DNA from: Moorena sp. SIOASIH
GTDB taxonomy: Bacteria; Cyanobacteriota; Cyanobacteriia; Cyanobacteriales; Coleofasciculaceae
Length of the DNA: 64,000 nucleotides
Assembly (NCBI RefSeq): GCF_010671925.1
Contig: NZ_JAAHIH010000003.1
Location: forward strand, 620,001 to 684,000
Direction of reading: 5' to 3'
Below, in pieces: positions 9,786 through 17,259 of this stretch (the stretch's first letter is position 1; each line of letters starts with the position of its first letter). The position numbers and the translations under genes were made by a program. Under the pieces are notes generated by a model. It did not search any database, was not told where the DNA came from, and was given only the letters and a program-made list of their open reading frames with translations.

Positions 9786-9794
9786 AGCAACTAC

Positions 9795-10895
9795 CTAGAA
9801 TGAAATTATCAAATAGCCATCTTGAAACTTAGCCCCTTTCACGGATTGACCACTAAGTTGTGGGGGAAGCAGGATATTATGCCGTTGATCCCCCGCTTCA
9901 ACGGTGACTTCTGGACCGTATTGGGTGAGTTTCACCTGCTTTTTGTTAAAACCCGGTAAGAATAAACGAACGTTGCGACCAGGAATGTCGATAGTCATGG
10001 GTCTGGGTGCCTGGGATGCCTGTTTAAAATCTGGCAGGGCATCGATCAGGGATTGCCAATCTTCCCCTGGTGGGGAAGTGGGAAGAGCATTAACGACTAG
10101 AGGGGCAAATTCCGATTCTAATGCTGGGGTTACCGGGGTTTGGTTTACCAGCACACCACCGATAGTAACACCCACTTGTTGGGCACTACCCCACAGATAC
10201 TTGGCTGTGGCAATGGCTAGGGGGTCATCGGTAGTGACCAGATAGGATGCGACCCGATTGGGATCTGCGATCGCACTTTTTCCATCCTCCAACATATTGT
10301 TGGCCTGATTAGTTGATTCACCAGCAAAGTCATCACTCGTCCATGACACATTTAGGATGGCGCTAGTGACGGGTTGGATAAAGGGGGAAAGAGCTTTGCC
10401 CAGGTCAGAATCTGCCATGACTTGGCGAAATCTACGACTATACCAACTGATAATTTCTGGCATTCCCAACATTCTCAGGGTAGCTTGAGAGCAGGTGCCA
10501 TCGTAGATGATCGCGTCATACTGACCGCTTTTGTAGTACTCCCGAAGGGCGTTGAGGGCTAAAGCATGATCCATCCCCGGTAAGATGCCCAGTTCTTGAC
10601 CATAGACATTTTTTAGGGTAGGCGATCGCAAATATTGCTCCTCTAGCTTTTTGACATCTTCCCAGCTGCGTTCCAGTAGTACTGTAGTCATTAGCTGTAC
10701 TACCCGGAGGTTAGGACTTATTTCCACCGGGTCAGACGTTGGGGATAGCCCCAGTAGCAGTCCAAAGCTAGGACTTGGGTCTTGTCCTACCAGTAGCACT
10801 CGTTGACCGAGGCTCGACAGCTGCTTAGCGGCAGCAATTGCCACAGTAGTGCGACCTGTGCCGCCTTTACCCAGAAATGTTAGAATCCGTGCCAT
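9795..10895 (-). CDS. ArsA/Get3-like ATPase with C-terminal HSP20-like domain
   Basis: A 366-residue deviant-Walker P-loop ATPase. The P-loop is FLGKGGTGRTTVAIAAAK. The switch region is less clear, but IIYDGTCSQATLRMLGMPE fits the ArsA/TRC40 family. The last 70 residues or so (DIPGRNVRLFLPGFNKKQVKL ending GAKFQDGYLIISF) form the alpha-crystallin/HSP20-like domain of many cyanobacterial ArsA homologues. No CxxC-type arsenite site is evident, so a chaperone or targeting role is more likely than arsenite pumping. It sits directly upstream of chlG and 42 bases downstream of the petP-like gene. A role in membrane-protein or pigment-enzyme handling is inference. Confidence 0.85.
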   Translation of the reverse strand: MARILTFLGKGGTGRTTVAIAAAKQLSSLGQRVLLVGQDPSPSFGLLLGLSPTSDPVEISPNLRVVQLMTTVLLERSWEDVKKLEEQYLRSPTLKNVYGQELGILPGMDHALALNALREYYKSGQYDAIIYDGTCSQATLRMLGMPEIISWYSRRFRQVMADSDLGKALSPFIQPVTSAILNVSWTSDDFAGESTNQANNMLEDGKSAIADPNRVASYLVTTDDPLAIATAKYLWGSAQQVGVTIGGVLVNQTPVTPALESEFAPLVVNALPTSPPGEDWQSLIDALPDFKQASQAPRPMTIDIPGRNVRLFLPGFNKKQVKLTQYGPEVTVEAGDQRHNILLPPQLSGQSVKGAKFQDGYLIISF

Positions 10896-10937
10896 AGTGC
10901 AAGTCTCGTGCCTCGGTGCGATCGCGGTTACTAAAAT

Positions 10938-11132
10938 CTAGTCTACGACTTTCAATTCATCCTCAAAGAACCAGGTAGAGGAGTTGTCCTCAAATGTCAC
11001 CGTTACGCCAACTCCACTGCCATCGGTCATTTTATAATCTGTGATCGTGCCTACTTTTCCCAGTTTATTTGCGATGTCCTTGCCTACCCGGTCTCTTAGA
11101 CGAAACACTTTTACTTTTTGCCCGATTTTCAT
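10938..11132 (-). CDS. petP: PetP-like cytochrome b6f subunit (DUF2862)
   Basis: A 64-residue small protein, MKIGQKVKVFRLRDRVGKDI at the N-terminus and TWFFEDELKVVD at the C-terminus, with KMTDGSGVGVTVTFEDN in the middle. This matches the DUF2862 / PetP family, a small SH3-like subunit of the cyanobacterial cytochrome b6f complex. The frame is open up to 11258, but the extra residues look non-conserved and Met at 11132 gives the family length. The gene is first in a probable three-gene minus-strand unit, petP-like, ArsA-like ATPase, chlG. Both outer genes concern the photosynthetic membrane. The family assignment is from memory of the motif pattern. Confidence 0.72.
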   Translation of the reverse strand: MKIGQKVKVFRLRDRVGKDIANKLGKVGTITDYKMTDGSGVGVTVTFEDNSSTWFFEDELKVVD

Positions 11133-11229
11133 TGCTACTAGATCATACGATAAACCACCCCTCAGTTTACCGGAATGTGTCGCGATCGCATCACGGAAAA
11201 CTGCCATAAGTTCCACTGCTGCCCCTGGG

Positions 11230-11360
11230 ACTGATATCAAGTCCGGTTTAATACCCATAATCTAGGGAAGTGTCGGAAGTGTGGGAGGTGTGGGAGGTGT
11301 GGGTAGTGTGGGGAGGGTGCCTCTGCTCCCTACTCCCTGCTCCCTACTCCCTACTCCCTT
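11230..11360. repeat. Dispersed repeat end plus G-rich and CTCCCTA tandem repeats
   Basis: The motif GATATCAAGTC...TTAATACCCATAAT at about 11233-11262 also occurs at 31893-31920 and 50310-50337. It is followed by a 9-base GTGTGGGAG-type array (about 11277-11320) and heptamer CTCCCTA/CTCCCTG units to about 11360. No gene is supported here. Confidence 0.7.
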
Positions 11361-11403
11361 TGCTATATAAGTTTGTGATCGAAATTTTATCGAAATTAGA
11401 ACC

Positions 11404-12099
11404 ATGTTATTTGATGAACCTTACTATATTGCGATTAATCAAGCCCGCTGGGCTGTAGCGGAAAACGTTCTCAATCAGCTTAGACTCAATCAGGGATTAA
11501 GTTTTACCAGTTGCCTTGACGTGGGCTGTGGTCCCGGTTGGTTTTCTGAAAAGCTGGTGAATTGGGGAGTAAATGTAATTGGTTTAGAGGGTAGACAAGA
11601 ACTTGTTGAAGAAGCGAGTAAACGGGTAACTGAAGCTAAGTTTTATCAGGTTGATGTTGAATCTACCCCACAGATGTCTCAATTTGCTGGAGCCGACTTA
11701 GTGTTTTGCTTCGGCTTGCTCTATCACACAGAAAATCCCTTCAAAGTCATTCGTAATTTGCAGTTATTAACCCAAAAAGTGTTATTTATTGAAAGTATGA
11801 ATGTTCCTTTCGATGAACCAGTTACCTATCTAGTTGAAGAAGGCAAAAACGAAACTCAGGGCTTAACCTACCATGCCATGATTCCTAGTCGAAGTTGCTT
11901 GCTGAAAATGCTCCAAGTTTCAGGATTTCCTTATCTATACGACTATCAGGGTTATGTAGACCATGAAGATTTCTGGGAAACGGAGACCAAGCACCAAAGA
12001 CGCCGCATATTTTTAGCATCTACAGTAGAGTTACAAGTCAGTGATTTAGTTCCCTCACCTGAGATTGTCACGCCAAAGTATAATTTTTATAAACAATAA
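11404..12099 (+). CDS. Class I SAM-dependent methyltransferase
   Basis: A 231-residue Rossmann methyltransferase. Motif I is SCLDVGCGPGWFSEKLV, motif II lies around VIGLEGRQELVEEA, and the post-motif region is ADLVFCFGLLYHTENPFKVI, as in enzymes of the Methyltransf_23/TehB-like groups. The substrate is unknown. It is followed 20 bases later by an FkbM methyltransferase and then a glycosyltransferase, so the three form an apparent operon (11404-14312) that likely decorates a glycan. No clear Shine-Dalgarno sequence precedes the ATG. Confidence 0.85.
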   Translation: MLFDEPYYIAINQARWAVAENVLNQLRLNQGLSFTSCLDVGCGPGWFSEKLVNWGVNVIGLEGRQELVEEASKRVTEAKFYQVDVESTPQMSQFAGADLVFCFGLLYHTENPFKVIRNLQLLTQKVLFIESMNVPFDEPVTYLVEEGKNETQGLTYHAMIPSRSCLLKMLQVSGFPYLYDYQGYVDHEDFWETETKHQRRRIFLASTVELQVSDLVPSPEIVTPKYNFYKQ

Positions 12100-12119
12100 C
12101 TAGACGAGTTTACGAATTA

Positions 12120-13187
12120 ATGGATAGTCAGGAACAGCATTTACCTAGCCATGAGTCGATAAATGAGTTGGATAAGATGGAGATTTATCTTCAGGTATTC
12201 CACCATTTTCTGCCTCAGGCGATGGATTTTCCCAACTTGGCGGTACCCTACACCTTGTTTTTGCGATCGCTTCGAGAGAAACTCCATCCAGTAGGGGTTC
12301 GGGATATCCAAGCAGTGAATTTGCCATCAGGCTTGACATTCCATGTTGATGTCGGGGATCGACTGGGGTGCGACTTTTACTATGGCCATTACCAAGAATA
12401 CTTTGATGCCCAGCTCTTTTTAGGTCTGCTCGATGCCAATTCCATTGTGCTAGATGTAGGAGCAAACTTTGGTTACTACGCTGTATCATCAGCTACAAAA
12501 TTAAGTCCCACCAGTTGTGTTCATGCCTTTGAACCTAACCCAGATGCCTACCAGCTTTTACAACAAAATGTAGAAGTTAACCACTTACAACAGTTAGTTT
12601 CTTGCCATGACCTATGCGTCGGTGCTGAAGATGGAGAAACAGACTTTTATATTACCCAGGAATCCGCATTTAGTGGTATGGATGATACTAAGCGGTCTGT
12701 CTTGCGTGAAAAGCTCACAATTCCAGTCCGTAGTCTAGACTCGATACTTCCAGAGTTGGGGTTATCCCAAATAGATGCCATCAAGATTGATGTCGAAGGA
12801 TACGAATTTGCCGTATTAAATGGTGCCATGGCAACCATTCAGCGCTCACCAAATCTAGTGATCATGATGGAAGTGAGTGCCAAGAATCTAAATGAGCAGC
12901 GACGTGAAGCATTGATGTCCTCTCTTGTGAATCTTTACAATCAAAACCTCCGGGGCTGGATCGTAGATTCTAACCCGAAAGAACTCAAATCCATACCAAC
13001 TCCAGAAGCAGCCCTAACTTTAGGGAGTGCTACAAGCGCTAATTTATTCCTAATGGTTTCTGGCTCAGAGCGTGAACATCAATTGAGTAAAGTATATCAT
13101 AATTTAGAGACACAGCAAGATAGTGATCAACTAAAAGAACCTGATCTTTTTTATACAAAAAGCCTATCACCTAAGGGGGTTGGGTAA
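12120..13187 (+). CDS. FkbM-family methyltransferase (long form)
   Basis: A 355-residue FkbM-type methyltransferase. Motif I is VLDVGANFGYYAVSSA, the acidic partner is VHAFEPNPDAYQLLQQNV, and the FkbM signature is IDAIKIDVEGYEFAVLNGA. It is longer than the copy at 7768, with about 65 extra N-terminal residues and a C-terminal extension of about 90 residues of unknown role. The gene starts 20 bases after the methyltransferase at 11404 and ends 3 bases before the next start codon, which implies translational coupling with the glycosyltransferase. Confidence 0.87.
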   Translation: MDSQEQHLPSHESINELDKMEIYLQVFHHFLPQAMDFPNLAVPYTLFLRSLREKLHPVGVRDIQAVNLPSGLTFHVDVGDRLGCDFYYGHYQEYFDAQLFLGLLDANSIVLDVGANFGYYAVSSATKLSPTSCVHAFEPNPDAYQLLQQNVEVNHLQQLVSCHDLCVGAEDGETDFYITQESAFSGMDDTKRSVLREKLTIPVRSLDSILPELGLSQIDAIKIDVEGYEFAVLNGAMATIQRSPNLVIMMEVSAKNLNEQRREALMSSLVNLYNQNLRGWIVDSNPKELKSIPTPEAALTLGSATSANLFLMVSGSEREHQLSKVYHNLETQQDSDQLKEPDLFYTKSLSPKGVG

Positions 13188-13190
13188 TCG

Positions 13191-14312
13191 GTGGATATTC
13201 TCTACGACCATCAAATGTTTGCTATCCAGAAATTTGGTGGTATATCCCGAATTTTTATTGAGTTAATCCGAGAGTTATCGCCAAACTCTGACTGCTCAAT
13301 TCATTGGCATCGTGGTATCAAGACCGATGGGTATGATATTTCAGAGTATCGCGATCAACTCACCGGATATTGGGTGATACCTAAATTGCCCTTGCCGAGG
13401 GGTAAGGTTATTAATGACACTATCAATAAACTCTCCTTTCAATGGTTTATCCGTAGATTCGGTAGACAGTATGATATCTATCATCCTAGCTACTATGATG
13501 CTGACTTAGTGGAGATTGTTAACCCTAAGAAACTTGTGATCACAATCCATGATATGATTCCGGAAAAATTTCTATCAGGACAAGGTAAGTTTCAGCCATT
13601 AATTAAAAATAAGCAGCAGCTAGTTGAACAAGCCGATTTAATTTTTGTAGCTTCCGAAAATACCCGAAATGATTTAGTAGAATTATTGGGAGTTAATCCG
13701 GAAAAAACTAAAGTAACCTATTGGGCAAGTCGAATTCAAGAAGCCAAGGAATGTGAGTTACCAAAGAATTGCCGTAGTCAGCCTTACTTCCTTTATGTGG
13801 GAACTCGTTCAAAATATAAAAATTTTGAAATAGTCCTCAAAGCGTTTGCTGCTAGTCCTAAATTACGAGATAATTTCAAATTACTGTGTTTTGGGGGTTC
13901 CTGTGATTTTTTGGAATCAGAATTAAGGGTTATGGAAGAGAATAATATGCGACAAAATTTCATCTATCTTAGGGGTGATGATGCCCTACTCAAAACCCTA
14001 TATTGTAATGCCCAAGCCCTAATTTATACCAGCCGCTATGAAGGATTTGGTTTACCGCCCCTAGAGGCAATGGAATGCCAATGTCCAGTTGTCTGCTGCT
14101 TAACCTCTTCCTTGCCTGAGGTAGTAGGAGATGCAGCTAGTTTATTTGAGCCAGATTCTGTGGATGGACTAGTTAACGCTATGGAGATAGTTGTAGAAGA
14201 CTCAGAACAGCGGGCATCTATGATTCAGAAAGGACGGCAACGTGCTAAGCTTTTCACGTGGCAAAAGACTGCTCAACTGACTTGGGATGGCTATCGTTCA
14301 ATTAACTCATGA
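13191..14312 (+). CDS. Glycosyltransferase family 1/4 (GT-B)
   Basis: A 373-residue GT-B glycosyltransferase. It starts with GTG at 13191 (MDILYDHQMFAIQKFGGISRIF), matching the usual N-terminus of this mannosyltransferase-like group, where YGGISRYF-type loops bind the acceptor. The C-terminal donor domain has FLYVGTRSKYKNFEIVLKAFAA and the signature YTSRYEGFGLPPLEAMECQCPVV. The start lies 3 bases after the preceding stop, so it is very likely translated from the same message. The sugar is unknown. Confidence 0.9.
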   Translation: MDILYDHQMFAIQKFGGISRIFIELIRELSPNSDCSIHWHRGIKTDGYDISEYRDQLTGYWVIPKLPLPRGKVINDTINKLSFQWFIRRFGRQYDIYHPSYYDADLVEIVNPKKLVITIHDMIPEKFLSGQGKFQPLIKNKQQLVEQADLIFVASENTRNDLVELLGVNPEKTKVTYWASRIQEAKECELPKNCRSQPYFLYVGTRSKYKNFEIVLKAFAASPKLRDNFKLLCFGGSCDFLESELRVMEENNMRQNFIYLRGDDALLKTLYCNAQALIYTSRYEGFGLPPLEAMECQCPVVCCLTSSLPEVVGDAASLFEPDSVDGLVNAMEIVVEDSEQRASMIQKGRQRAKLFTWQKTAQLTWDGYRSINS

Positions 14313-14405
14313 ATCCTGGACACCGCTATAAGTTTGTCAGCAGTATCAGTTGCTAATCAAACCCCGAAGACGGTAATATTTGGATCGGTGTGAGGTAATA
14401 CAGTC

Positions 14406-15269
14406 ATGAATAAACAGGATTCAGTTATAGAACAAATTAAACAAGACCGCAAGATTCGAGCAGGGGATGATCCACGAAGGTTAGAGCATTTTGGATTTAA
14501 GATACACTCTCAATCGGATGAAGACGGCATTATAGAGGAAATCTTTAATAGAATTGGGATAAAATCAAGAATTTTTGTGGAGTTTGGAGCAGAAACAGGG
14601 CGAGAAAACAATAGTCATTATCTTTTAGAAAAGGGATGGACAGGATTGTGGATAGAATCCTTGCCAGACTATGCAAAAACTATTAGAGAAAATTATCAAG
14701 ATGCCATTGGGGAAGGTCGCTTAAAATTTATCGAAGCGGTAGTTAACGCCGAAAATATTAATGATTTAATTGAAAGGGGTGGTATTACTGGAGAAATTGA
14801 TTTTCTTTCAGTGGATATTGATAGTAATGACTATTACGTTTATGAGGCTATTTCGGTTATACAACCTAGAGTTGTTTGTTTAGAGCATAATCATTCCTAT
14901 CCACCACCTCAAGAATGGATCATGCCCTATGACCCTAATTATCGCTGGGATTATAATTCTACAGCTTATGGAGCTTCTCTTGTATCTTTAGAGAAGCTAG
15001 CTCGCCATAATGGTATGGTGTTAGTAGGTTGTGGATTATATTCTGCCAATGGATTTTATGTGCGTGAAGATTTAGTCAATGATGCCTTTTCGCCTCCCTT
15101 TACTCCTGAGCGTTTTTTCAACCCTTTAGACTATCAAAAAATTGTGAGTTTTCCTCCTAGAGCTGCGGGGGAGACAAAGGGAAGCAACTCTCATCCCTTT
15201 AAGATAATCGGGGGGTTTGTGAAAAGAAAAACAGAGCAATTATTGAACATCCTGAAAAAAGGTAATTGA
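14406..15269 (+). CDS. Uncharacterised FkbM-like / Rossmann-type protein
   Basis: A 287-residue protein I cannot place in a named family with confidence. HSQSDEDGIIEEIFNRIG followed by RIFVEFGAETGRENNSHYLL and WTGLWIESLPDYAKTI resembles SAM-binding motif I and its acidic partner. GEIDFLSVDIDSNDYYVYEAI parallels the FkbM D-x-D/E-G stretch. A Tyr/Pro-rich stretch (NHSYPPPQEWIMPYDPNY) follows. This pattern fits a methyltransferase-like protein common near glycan genes. It lies 93 bases after the GT gene on the same strand, with a TnpB element just downstream. Confidence 0.6.
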   Translation: MNKQDSVIEQIKQDRKIRAGDDPRRLEHFGFKIHSQSDEDGIIEEIFNRIGIKSRIFVEFGAETGRENNSHYLLEKGWTGLWIESLPDYAKTIRENYQDAIGEGRLKFIEAVVNAENINDLIERGGITGEIDFLSVDIDSNDYYVYEAISVIQPRVVCLEHNHSYPPPQEWIMPYDPNYRWDYNSTAYGASLVSLEKLARHNGMVLVGCGLYSANGFYVREDLVNDAFSPPFTPERFFNPLDYQKIVSFPPRAAGETKGSNSHPFKIIGGFVKRKTEQLLNILKKGN

Positions 15270-15287
15270 ACAAAATCGCGACGCATT

Positions 15288-15310
15288 CCCCCACTTCGTC
15301 CAAGTGGGGG
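15288..15310. repeat. Hairpin at presumed left end of TnpB element 2
   Basis: A perfect 9-bp stem, CCCCCACTT (15288-15296) with AAGTGGGGG (15302-15310), around a 5-base loop. It lies just after the preceding gene and about 110 bases before the tnpB-type gene, and is similar in sequence to the right-end hairpin at 16821-16863. It could also act as a terminator for the upstream gene, although no T-run follows. Confidence 0.55.
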
Positions 15311-15420
15311 TTAAGGAGCGACAACAACAATTAATTGCCAAAAAATGGAACACCAATAAGCGATTGTCGTCTTGTATTTTGTAAGCTAGAATATTAACTA
15401 TATGAGAGTTTATTGAGCCA

Positions 15421-16815
15421 GTGAAAACGCCAAATAAAATCATAAGAACTGATAAGTGGCGACTCAACCCAACCCCAGTTCAAAAGGAGTTGCTAGGGAA
15501 AACGGTTGAGGTATATCGCCACGCTTGTCAGTTTTTAGTTGGTATTATTTACACTCACTGGTCTGAACTGGGAGAACTGACAGCAGATCAACTAACTCCG
15601 GCTGTCGAAAAGTTAATGCATCAAACAGCTAAACGTCCTAGTATTAAATACCCTCAATTCAAGAAAGCCTTTTATAAATTTCCTAGCTATCTACGTCGTG
15701 CTGCGATTGCCTTCTCTGCTGGTCAAGTTAGTAGCTTTGTTACTCGTTATCGGGAGTGGCAGTCGGGAGGCAGAAAAAGAAAGGATGCTAAGCCTCCAAA
15801 GCTAAATGCAGACACCGGCTGTTATCCCTCCCTTTACAAGGGACAATGTTACAAGCTGCATGGTTATGACCAAGTCGAAATCAAGGTTTTCAATGGATAT
15901 GACTGGGTTTGGGCTACCGTTGAAATCACTGGCCTCAGAGAGCGTCACCTGGTTGCAACTAACAAAATGATGTCCCCATCATTGGTTTTAAATGAAAGGA
16001 GCTGTCACTTATCCGTTCCATTTACCTGTAAACCAGAAAAAAGAAAACCAGAAGCTAACGTTACTGCGATAGACCTGGGAATTAATACTACTGCTACAAT
16101 ATCAGTTGTAACCCATAGCGGCACTGTAATCCACAGGGAATTCATTCATCCCGGGAGAGACATAGACCGTAGGGATAAGCGACTAAAATCTGTATCCGTA
16201 CGAGCATCTAAAACGATGGGTAAGGGCGGAAAACTTCATAAAGGTTTTTGCTCTAAGACCTATCAAAAATGCCGAAGAATCAACACCCAAATCGGTCACA
16301 TTGTCTCTAAGCGAATTGTCGAGATTGCTGAAAAGTTCAACTCTGTTCGCGTAGCGTGGCCTACGGCCTTAGCAATCGTATTTGAGAACCTTTTGGGTTG
16401 GAAACCAAAAGGGGGACGTAAACGGTCTAACCTTCGACAAAGGTTTCACGGTTGGCTTAAAGCAAAAATTCGTGATTTTACTGAGATGAAGTGGGCTGAA
16501 TTGGGCGGCAAGATAGTAGAAGTTGTAGCAGCTTATAGCTCAAAACTTGCCTATGATGGTTCGGGCAAAGTTAAACGTAGTTCAAAGAATTATGCCCTAG
16601 CAACCTTCTCCTCAGGTAAGCAATTTAATGCCGTTCGCGTAGCGTGGCCTACGGCCAATCTTAATGGCGCTTACAATATCGGTGCTAGAGGTGTAATTAA
16701 ACTCACTCACAGAAATGGTGGTGAGGGTCGTTTCAGTAAAAACTCTGGACGACCACCTAGAAGCTGGGTCTGTTTATGTGATCTTTGGGCAAAGGTTAGT
16801 CCTAGATTAGCATAG
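15421..16815 (+). CDS. tnpB: TnpB-type nuclease (copy 2), probably inactivated by in-frame repeat insertions
   Basis: A 464-residue TnpB-like protein beginning with GTG. The RuvC-I Asp is in VTAIDLGINTTATISV and the RuvC-II Glu in AIVFENLLGWKPKGGRKRSN. Two copies of a 24-base repeat sit in frame and each encodes VRVAWPTA, at residues 309-316 and 405-412. Without them the text reads EKFN..LAIVFEN and KQFNA..LNGAYNIGARG, as in ordinary relatives. The second copy lies exactly at RuvC-III, where relatives have A-D-L/V-N-G-A. Here the residue is Asn (TANLNGAYNI), so the third catalytic acid seems lost. No four-Cys zinc ribbon is visible. Probably catalytically dead although the frame is open. Confidence 0.8.
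   Translation: MKTPNKIIRTDKWRLNPTPVQKELLGKTVEVYRHACQFLVGIIYTHWSELGELTADQLTPAVEKLMHQTAKRPSIKYPQFKKAFYKFPSYLRRAAIAFSAGQVSSFVTRYREWQSGGRKRKDAKPPKLNADTGCYPSLYKGQCYKLHGYDQVEIKVFNGYDWVWATVEITGLRERHLVATNKMMSPSLVLNERSCHLSVPFTCKPEKRKPEANVTAIDLGINTTATISVVTHSGTVIHREFIHPGRDIDRRDKRLKSVSVRASKTMGKGGKLHKGFCSKTYQKCRRINTQIGHIVSKRIVEIAEKFNSVRVAWPTALAIVFENLLGWKPKGGRKRSNLRQRFHGWLKAKIRDFTEMKWAELGGKIVEVVAAYSSKLAYDGSGKVKRSSKNYALATFSSGKQFNAVRVAWPTANLNGAYNIGARGVIKLTHRNGGEGRFSKNSGRPPRSWVCLCDLWAKVSPRLA
16345..16368 (+). repeat. 24-base dispersed repeat inserted in frame in tnpB copy 2 (first)
   Basis: It starts GTTCGCGTAGCGTGG and ends CCTACGGCC, the reverse complement form of the CACGCTACGCGAAC repeat seen elsewhere in the window. 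The length is exactly 8 codons and it begins on a codon boundary of the gene that starts at 15421, so no frameshift results. It lies about 12 codons before the RuvC-II Glu. Confidence 0.85.
16633..16656 (+). repeat. 24-base dispersed repeat inserted in frame in tnpB copy 2 (second)
   Basis: Identical to the copy at 16345-16368 and also on a codon boundary. It interrupts the RuvC-III motif. The codon after the insertion reads AAT (Asn) where the family has Asp. Confidence 0.85.
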
Positions 16816-16820
16816 AACAC

Positions 16821-16863
16821 CCCCACCTGGCTATCGCCACGCTACGCGAACGTTCAGGTGGGG
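16821..16863. repeat. Right-end stem-loop of TnpB element 2 with dispersed repeat as its loop
   Basis: CCCCACCTG (16821-16829) pairs perfectly with CAGGTGGGG (16855-16863). The 25-base loop is essentially the dispersed repeat core (GCCACGCTACGCGAACG). The stem begins just after the tnpB stop codon, the place of the guide-RNA scaffold in TnpB elements. The repeat has therefore entered the loop of the putative RNA without disturbing the stem. Confidence 0.6.
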
Positions 16864-16928
16864 TGAGCTTCATTCCAACCAGTGTCTTGATGCAAAGCGC
16901 GAGTGGTTTCCCCTATGAGCGACTGCAT

Positions 16929-16990
16929 CGCTTCTGCCTTCTGCCTTCTGGCTTCTGCCTTGCTCTTAGGCATTTTAAATGCCTAAGAGC
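16929..16990. repeat. (CTTCTGC)n heptamers followed by a 29-base inverted repeat
   Basis: TTCTGCC-type heptamers (about 16929-16961) abut a perfect 14-bp inverted repeat with one central base: GCTCTTAGGCATTT at 16962-16975 and AAATGCCTAAGAGC at 16977-16990. No T-run follows, so terminator function is not supported. Confidence 0.75.
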
Positions 16991-17089
16991 TTAACGGGAG
17001 CTAAAATCACTACCTGTGTACCACTACCGGATTTTGAAGCGATCGCCTGTCAATAGGAATCAACTTTTTTTTGTAAATGTAAATTTTTG

Positions 17090-17233
17090 TTACGGCGGTT
17101 TGCATAACTATCAGGTACACATTGTTTCTCCTCTTCCCTCTTCCCTCTTCCCTCTTCCCTCTTCCCTGCTCCCTGCTCCCTGCTCCCTACAAACCCAAAA
17201 CTTTGTACCTAACTGAAGTGCAAACCGCTGTAA
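17090..17233. mobile_element. MITE-like element with 15-bp terminal inverted repeats
   Basis: TTACGGCGGTTTGCA at 17090-17104 is matched by TGCAAACCGCTGTAA at 17219-17233 (one mismatch). Inside are a TATCAGGTACACA motif, an array of CTTCCCT/CTGCTCC heptamers, and TTTGTACCTAACTGAAG. A single left end with the same 15 bases recurs at 44398-44412. No open frame is present, so it would have to be moved in trans. Confidence 0.6.
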
Positions 17234-17259
17234 GACATTCACCATTTCTGCGTTCTAAG

